A stretch of DNA of 15,782 nucleotides from NCBI GenBank assembly GCA_946886375.1, contig CAMPIL010000034.1, positions 1-15,782 of the forward strand, given 5' to 3'. The translations under genes were made by a program, and so were the position numbers. A model generated the notes under the pieces. That model was not told the origin of the DNA and did no database searches. It worked only from the letters and a program-made list of their open reading frames with translations. Of the stretch, positions 15,323-15,782 are shown piece by piece (the stretch's first letter is position 1; the number at the start of each line of letters is the position of its first letter). This stretch comes from an uncultured Phycisphaerales bacterium (GTDB taxonomy: Bacteria; Planctomycetota; Phycisphaerae; Phycisphaerales; SM1A02).

Positions 15323-15782
15323 CTAAAGGCCTGATCGCTCCAGGTATTCAAGCCACGTGAGGTATTTTGTATCTGACGAAAGATTGCATGCCTCAACGGC
15401 GTCGTTCTTTGCTTTGTCGCGGATGTCCGTGGATTCGTGATCCATTTTGCCAAGGTGATAATAAGCCTTTGAGCGCTCGTACAAGGCTTGTGCCTGGTAC
15501 TCTGGGTCAGAGTGGCCCTGGGCTTGCGACAGCGCTTCGATCGACTTCTGGAAGGAGTCGACGCCCAAGTCTCGGTCATCATCACGAATCCGCATCGCCT
15601 TCTCGCGCAGAGCGTGGCCCAATCTCAGCCAACCAATGTGATAGAATGGTCGCTCCTCGGTAAGTCGTAAAAAAAACGGGATTGCAGCGTCAAATTCCTC
15701 GTTACGGATTGCATCAATCGCAGCGGAAAATGGCTCACCGGTAATCGCTCGAGACAAAGTTCTCGACGGTATTGGCGTCTCA
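15323..15782 (-). CDS. TPR-like protein, 5' end not in window
   Basis: The frame is open from the right edge (residues ETPIPSRTLSRAITGEPF...) to a stop at 15323. The only start codon near the edge is TTG 15757, without a visible SD, so the true start is probably beyond 15782. The visible 153 residues are helical and hydrophilic with tetratricopeptide-like pairs: FSAAIDAIRNEEFDAAIPFF, then HIGWLRLGHALREKA, GVDSFQKSIEALSQAQ, and YQAQALYERSKAYYHLGK with Ala/Leu/Tyr at TPR positions. It ends TKYLTWLEYLERSGL. There is no catalytic motif in the part seen. TPR modules mediate protein-protein contacts, and this is probably the tail of a longer protein. Relation to the NodT-like gene is unclear because the repeat array separates them. 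Confidence 0.65.
   Translation of the reverse strand, partial: ETPIPSRTLSRAITGEPFSAAIDAIRNEEFDAAIPFFLRLTEERPFYHIGWLRLGHALREKAMRIRDDDRDLGVDSFQKSIEALSQAQGHSDPEYQAQALYERSKAYYHLGKMDHESTDIRDKAKNDAVEACNLSSDTKYLTWLEYLERSGL

Overview
The window is GC-rich bacterial DNA and most likely comes from a planctomycete. The best clue is a secreted protein at 7626-8247 that ends in paired dockerin-like Ca-binding loops closing on NWGSC, a tail type I associate with Planctomycetota, especially Phycisphaerae. Mixed Shine-Dalgarno strength, a TTG start and many family-level-only genes fit this. No rRNA, tRNA, CRISPR array or transposase gene was seen.

Region 1 (1-4741, minus strand) is a four-gene run read right to left: bicupin oxalate decarboxylase (oxdC), an AEC-family carrier, the formate dehydrogenase accessory sulfurtransferase FdhD, and an FdhF/YdeP-family bis-MGD molybdoenzyme cut off by the left edge. 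The simplest reading is a pathway that takes up oxalate, splits it to formate and CO2, and passes formate to a molybdoenzyme whose cofactor is sulfurated by FdhD.

Region 2 (4742-8247) holds a lone VOC/glyoxalase-like gene, a membrane-anchored sulfite-oxidase-like molybdoenzyme, and the secreted dockerin-like protein, whose frame is broken at an AAAA run. Two copies of the same 27-bp palindrome, differing only at the centre base, lie at 5136-5162 and 7487-7513. Each sits between a divergent gene pair.

Region 3 (8327-12997, minus strand) is a tightly packed four-gene operon: PIG-L deacetylase, a GT4 glycosyltransferase fused to a CelD/FemAB-like acyltransferase, a GNAT acetyltransferase, and a protein with a possible GT-A DxD motif. 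It looks like a unit that builds an N-modified amino-sugar glycoconjugate, or possibly a small glycoside.

Region 4 (13349-15782, minus strand) has a NodT-type outer-membrane efflux lipoprotein whose frame is broken at a C6 run, a 21-bp tandem repeat array upstream of it, and the end of a TPR-like protein that runs off the right edge. Two homopolymer frameshifts in one window raise the possibility of sequencing or assembly errors rather than true pseudogenes.
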